Positions 60,360 to 64,000 of a stretch of DNA of 64,000 nucleotides are shown piece by piece. Position 1 is the first letter of the stretch. Each line of letters begins with the position of its first letter. This DNA is from Stutzerimonas stutzeri (GTDB lineage: Bacteria > Pseudomonadota > Gammaproteobacteria > Pseudomonadales > Pseudomonadaceae). The stretch is from positions 1 through 64,000 of the forward strand of contig DDVX01000004.1 in assembly GCA_002345575.1 (NCBI GenBank). The letters are read 5' to 3'. Under the pieces are notes generated by a model. The model did not search any database. It saw nothing but the letters and a program-made list of their open reading frames with translations, and was not told the origin of the DNA. Position numbers and translations under genes: made by a program.

Positions 60360-61094
60360 TCAGTAAATGCCACTGAAGCGCTGACGCCGGCTTGCCTGCT
60401 GGTAGAAGTCGATAAGGGTGGTGAAGTCGAACACCATGCGTCCGGTAGCAGCCTGAACGGCGGCGGCATAGGGTGGAAGATTCGAGCACTCCAGCAGGAT
60501 CACCTTCACTTCCGGGTGTGTGCGGACCAATTCCTGTGCGGTGGCGACCACTTCCGCTTCGACGGCTTCCTGATCAAGGCTACCGGTCTCGTCCAGAATC
60601 GGACCGCGGAAATTGGGGCACTCTTCCAAGCCGTGGATTACGACCTTGGAAGGGTCGCGCAGGCCGGCAATGTCGAGCAGCTCGGGCGTCAGTCGCCGTG
60701 CGTTTGCGCAAATGATGCCGATCTTCTGATGGGCGCCCAGGGTTTGCTCGATCATCGGCAGCTGCACGAGGCTGGACAGAATAACGGGGGTATCCAGTGC
60801 CGCGGCCACTTGGCGCTGATAGCGGACCATGTAACCGCAGTCGCTGGTAATCGCCCGTACACCCATGCGCTGCAGCTCAAGCGCAGTGTCGATCACGTTC
60901 TGCACCAGGCTTTCATCGCCCAGGTTGATCAAACGGTCCAGCGTCACATCCGGCACGGTGCGGTACAGGACGGGATACTTGTAGGTAGACGCGTTACCCA
61001 CGTCCCCCGGGATAAACGGCGTTGAGCAATCAACCAGCAGAATGCCGATTGCATGTCCATAACTCTCAACCCCAGGACGAACTGTGTATTTCAT
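60360..61094 (-). CDS. Asp/Glu racemase superfamily protein
   Basis: A 244-residue enzyme of the aspartate/glutamate/hydantoin racemase fold. Both catalytic cysteines are visible, in TSDCGYMVRYQ (near 85) and LLECSNLPPYA (near 200). I used ATG at 61094 (MKYTVRPGVESYG) since the upstream extension is not family-like. It lies 135 bp downstream of a TRAP transporter on the same strand, so it may act on the imported compound; the substrate is unknown. The 284 bp to its right side (60076-60359) hold nothing recognisable. Confidence 0.75.
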   Translation of the reverse strand: MKYTVRPGVESYGHAIGILLVDCSTPFIPGDVGNASTYKYPVLYRTVPDVTLDRLINLGDESLVQNVIDTALELQRMGVRAITSDCGYMVRYQRQVAAALDTPVILSSLVQLPMIEQTLGAHQKIGIICANARRLTPELLDIAGLRDPSKVVIHGLEECPNFRGPILDETGSLDQEAVEAEVVATAQELVRTHPEVKVILLECSNLPPYAAAVQAATGRMVFDFTTLIDFYQQASRRQRFSGIY

Positions 61095-61229
61095 TGTCCG
61101 CAATGCTCCAGCAGCGTTTGTTTTAATGGAAAGCATATTCACTCGCACCCGGCTGCCTCCGGACACAGACGGCCGGGGCAGCGCAAGTAGCTTTTTTGAG
61201 GCGTGATCTAAGCGACGTATCAGTTGCCG

Positions 61230-62531
61230 TCAGAAGCCAAACATACGGGGCAATGTCAGCGACAGCGCCGGGAAGTAGGTGGTGAGCAGTACGACCGGCA
61301 TGTAGGCGAACAACAGGAACACCCCTGTGGGCGAGAGCATTCGCACGAGCGGCACCTTCCCCACGAGCGAGCCCAGATAGAGCAATGGTGCAGTGGGCGG
61401 AGTAATCAACCCCATACCCAGGTTGGTGGCGATAATCGCGGCGAAGTGCACCGGATCGATCTCCAGGGCGCGCATGATAGGCATCAGCATCGGGGTGGCC
61501 AGCAGGATTGCACTGGCGTCGTCCATCAGCATGCCAACCACGATCAGAAACAGATTCACCATCAACAGCAGTATCAGCGGGTTATCGCTGATATGGGTGA
61601 AGCCTTCGAGCATCAGCTGCGGCACGTTCTGCATCGTCAGCATGCGCGACAGCATCGAGGCGAAGAACACCAGTACCAGCAGTACCCCTGTCATCTGCCC
61701 TGCTTTCCACAGCGTGGTGTACAGGTCCTTCCAGCCCATGTCCCGATAGATCAACACGCTCAGCGGAATGGCGTAGATCACGGCCACCGCGGCGGCCTCC
61801 GTCGGCGTGGTAATGCCTCCGTAGATGCAGCCCAGAATGATCAGAGGCATCACCAGGCCAAGACTGGCACGCCGGGTACGACGAGCCACTTCCCTGCCCC
61901 ATTCGCGAGCTGGCATTACCGGCATCTGACGCAGCGGCATCTTGCGGGTGAGCACCCAATTCCAGAAGCAGAACAGTGCGATCAGGATGAAAGCCGGGAT
62001 GATAGGCGCAAGGAACGCCGCCGTAATGGAGGTGCCAGACACCCAGCCATAAAGGATCATCGAGGCGCTGGGTGGTAACAAGAGCGCCAATACGGATGAG
62101 CAAGCAACCAGGCTTGCCGCGTAGCCGCGGTCGTAGCCGTTCTCCACCATCCGCGGAATCATCGTGGTACCGATCGCCGCCACTGCCGAGGAAGCCATCC
62201 CGGAAATAGCGCCAAACACGGCAGTGGCGAAAATGACCACCACCCCCAAGCCGCCTGGGAGCCGCCCCACAATCGACTCAGCCAGGTCGATGAGCCGGCC
62301 GGCAATTCCGCCCCGGCTCATGATGGTCCCGGCGATGATGTACAGCGGGATGGCCAGCAATACCACCGACGATACCTGGCTGAATCCCGCGCTTACCAGA
62401 AACGAAGCACCGCCAAAATTACCAACGCTGAACAGGAACAGCACAGCCGCAGCGAAGCACAGCGGAACCGGCAAGCCGATCACTAGCAACACGCAGAGAA
62501 TCGCGGCGTCGATCAAAATGTACTCAAGCAT
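61230..62531 (-). CDS. dctM: TRAP transporter large permease DctM
   Basis: A 433-residue 12-helix permease (TRAP_large family) that, with DctQ and DctP, takes up organic acids using the sodium gradient. It has LLVIGLPVPLCFAAAVLFLF, MSRGGIAGRLIDLAES, MASSAVAAIGTTMIPRM and GLITPPTAPLLYLGS, typical of DctM. It overlaps dctQ by eight bases. Confidence 0.95.
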   Translation of the reverse strand: MLEYILIDAAILCVLLVIGLPVPLCFAAAVLFLFSVGNFGGASFLVSAGFSQVSSVVLLAIPLYIIAGTIMSRGGIAGRLIDLAESIVGRLPGGLGVVVIFATAVFGAISGMASSAVAAIGTTMIPRMVENGYDRGYAASLVACSSVLALLLPPSASMILYGWVSGTSITAAFLAPIIPAFILIALFCFWNWVLTRKMPLRQMPVMPAREWGREVARRTRRASLGLVMPLIILGCIYGGITTPTEAAAVAVIYAIPLSVLIYRDMGWKDLYTTLWKAGQMTGVLLVLVFFASMLSRMLTMQNVPQLMLEGFTHISDNPLILLLMVNLFLIVVGMLMDDASAILLATPMLMPIMRALEIDPVHFAAIIATNLGMGLITPPTAPLLYLGSLVGKVPLVRMLSPTGVFLLFAYMPVVLLTTYFPALSLTLPRMFGF

Positions 62532-63042
62532 GGGAGGCAGGACTCCGCTTCCAATTGACTATTAGCTCGATCAGGTCGGCAAAGAAATACAGCGTCATCA
62601 GCGCGAGACCGACTGGCATCGCGAGTTGCGCGTAACCCACGGGGATATTGATTTCGTTGGACATCATGCCCAGCTGGAGCGACCAATTAGCCAAGCCCCA
62701 AGCCCACATGGTCATCCAGCCGCAAAGCACGACCGACAGCGCGCAGACCAGGAGCCTGATCACGCGCTGCACGGTTTCACTGCTTATCACGACCTCTACC
62801 AACGAGGCGGACATGTGGCCGCGCTGCTCGGCGCCAACTGCGGCGCCAAGGAAGTACAGCCACACCGCCACGTAGCAGGCGATTTCCTCGATTCCGAAGA
62901 TCGCGGTTTGGAATACGTAGCGCGAAGTCACCTGCACGAAGATCAGGATGGTAATTGCGAGCCCGGACAGCACTACGAGCGAGCGCTGCAGGGCCACCTT
63001 CATCCGCCAGAGCCCTTTCAAAATACGAAGCACGTTCGACAT
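62524..63042 (-). CDS. dctQ: TRAP transporter small permease DctQ
   Basis: A 172-residue membrane protein with four predicted helices (about 20-40, 55-75, 95-118, 135-158) and the family tract FGIEEIACYVAVWLYFLGAAVGAEQRGHM. Middle gene of dctP-dctQ-dctM, overlapping dctM. Confidence 0.93.
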   Translation of the reverse strand: MSNVLRILKGLWRMKVALQRSLVVLSGLAITILIFVQVTSRYVFQTAIFGIEEIACYVAVWLYFLGAAVGAEQRGHMSASLVEVVISSETVQRVIRLLVCALSVVLCGWMTMWAWGLANWSLQLGMMSNEINIPVGYAQLAMPVGLALMTLYFFADLIELIVNWKRSPASHA

Positions 63043-63071
63043 GGATTAACCTCGTTACAGGTGTCGCACCA

Positions 63072-64000
63072 TTAATCCAGCTGCAAGCCTTTGCGCAGCT
63101 TGCCCATAACCTCTTCACCCAGCTCACCAGCAATCTGGGGCCAGACATGTTCGCGAGTGAAAGCCGCCATCTGCTGCAACTCTTCAGGGGTCAGGCGCAC
63201 AACCGTGGCGCCGGCGGCTTCGAGCGCCTGGAGTTGGCGCTCATCAGCGGCCTGAACTTCATCGAAGCGTTTGGTCGAGATTTCCTGAGCGACGTCTACC
63301 AGCAATTTCTGGTCGGCTTCGGGCAATGACTGCAGGCGCTGAGCGTTCATTACGAACCAGGCCAGCTCTAGGTGATCGTTGTACTGCACCCAGGTTTTGG
63401 TGATGTCTTTGAAGTTGGTCAGGGTCATTTCGGGCGAGCCACCGATCTGGCCATCCACCACGCCTGTCTGCATGCCGGTGTACAGCTCTGCCCAAGGTAC
63501 CGTCGCGACCTGGAAGCCCATCTTTTCCATCAGTACCCGGTGAGTAGTGCCGCCCGGCCAGACGCGGATGCGCAGCTTCTTGTCCGCACCCGGCGTGGCG
63601 GGGTTGCTGACCTCTTTGGTAAAGCCCGCGCCGCCCATGCCGTCGCCGAATACGCCGAGCAGGCGCAGCCCCTGCTTCTGCATCAACCCATCGGCGATGT
63701 CATAGGCGAAACCACCGCGGCTGTAGGCGAACTTCGCCTCTTCATAAGTCGGGGCGATGTAGGGAAACCAGGCGATGGCCATACTACGGTCAAAATTCGT
63801 GGTGAGTGCCTGCAACCCGATATCGATGGCCCCCTGCATCAGCAAGCCATGAGTCTCGGTCCAGTCGCCTAGCTGGCTTGAGGGGTAGACGGTGATCTCG
63901 ATGCGCCCATCGCTGCGTGCCTTGACCTCATCGGCGAAAGTCTGAGCAGCTTTCCCTGCATCCGATTCGGCGCGGAACAGATGGGTCAATCGCAGGGAAG
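63072..64000 (-). CDS. dctP: TRAP transporter substrate-binding protein DctP (partial)
   Basis: The C-terminal 308 residues of a periplasmic solute receptor; the signal peptide and start lie beyond the right edge, since the frame is open to the end of the window (reading LRLTHLFRAESDAGKAA). Family tracts are RIEITVYPSSQLGDW, LRIRVWPGGTTHRVLMEKMGF, and AELYTGMQTGVVDGQIG with the arginine (in KLRIRVWP) that binds a carboxylate. The ligand is therefore probably an organic acid. First gene of the TRAP operon. Confidence 0.92.
   Translation of the reverse strand, partial: SLRLTHLFRAESDAGKAAQTFADEVKARSDGRIEITVYPSSQLGDWTETHGLLMQGAIDIGLQALTTNFDRSMAIAWFPYIAPTYEEAKFAYSRGGFAYDIADGLMQKQGLRLLGVFGDGMGGAGFTKEVSNPATPGADKKLRIRVWPGGTTHRVLMEKMGFQVATVPWAELYTGMQTGVVDGQIGGSPEMTLTNFKDITKTWVQYNDHLELAWFVMNAQRLQSLPEADQKLLVDVAQEISTKRFDEVQAADERQLQALEAAGATVVRLTPEELQQMAAFTREHVWPQIAGELGEEVMGKLRKGLQLD

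Noticed and set aside
60076..60366. A 96-codon plus-strand frame between the GGDEF-EAL and racemase genes
   Set aside because: No ribosome site, no signal peptide or domain; overlaps the racemase stop from the other strand. I see no gene in this 284-bp gap.

Overview
The window is a chromosomal segment of a gamma-proteobacterium of the Pseudomonas/Stutzerimonas (P. stutzeri-like) lineage. It is GC-rich. The order tyrS - M23 peptidase - anmK - erpA - argC - ... - vfr - trpCDG - trpE - gph - rpe - ... - lptD - surA - pdxA - rsmA - apaGH - glpE - prkA - yeaH - ycgB - cca - folKB - plsY - tsaD - rpsU - dnaG - rpoD follows the core gene order I know from P. aeruginosa (about PA0668 down to PA0576). 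The subclass B1 metallo-beta-lactamase beside rpoD fits the stutzeri group. This identification rests on recognition, not on a database search.

1-46 kb is the core backbone. At the left edge two tandem consensus-like sigma70 promoters point out of the window and look like the promoters of an rRNA operon beyond tyrS. Next come cell-wall genes (M23 endopeptidase; AnmK, and later AmgK and MurU of the Pseudomonas MurNAc recycling route), Fe-S assembly (erpA), arginine (argC), haem (hemJ), ubiquinone (coq7), the cAMP regulator vfr, the split tryptophan genes (trpGDC apart from trpE, which has a leader peptide), gph-rpe, gabT, outer-membrane assembly (lptD-surA), pdxA, rsmA, apaGH, glpE, the stress trio prkA-yeaH-ycgB, cca, folate genes folBK, plsY, tsaD and the macromolecular synthesis cluster rpsU-dnaG-rpoD. 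Between trpG and trpE, where P. aeruginosa carries its R/F pyocin genes, there is instead a MASE3-GGDEF-EAL protein.

46-55 kb is accessory. A complete B1 metallo-beta-lactamase lies between rpoD and a tRNA with a CAU anticodon. From the anticodon of this tRNA starts a 60-bp sequence that recurs 7.8 kb further on with one mismatch. These are the attL and attR of a small genomic island with no visible integrase. Its cargo is defence-like: an orphan XRE regulator, a HipBA toxin-antitoxin pair, a NERD-domain nuclease with a zinc ribbon, a periplasmic LprI-like protein, an Mrr-type restriction endonuclease, and an AT-rich 913-residue STAND NTPase with a HEPN-like RNase motif at its N-terminus. A second degenerate copy of the mrr 3' end marks a cargo-exchange junction just before the STAND gene.

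55-64 kb: just outside attR an intact IS407-group IS3 element (1197 bp, 4-bp target duplication TCAC) has inserted. Beyond it are a second LprI-like paralogue, a PhnD-type periplasmic binding protein overlapping a GGDEF-EAL gene (a likely sensory pair), an Asp/Glu-racemase-family enzyme and a TRAP transporter (dctM, dctQ and a dctP that runs off the right edge).
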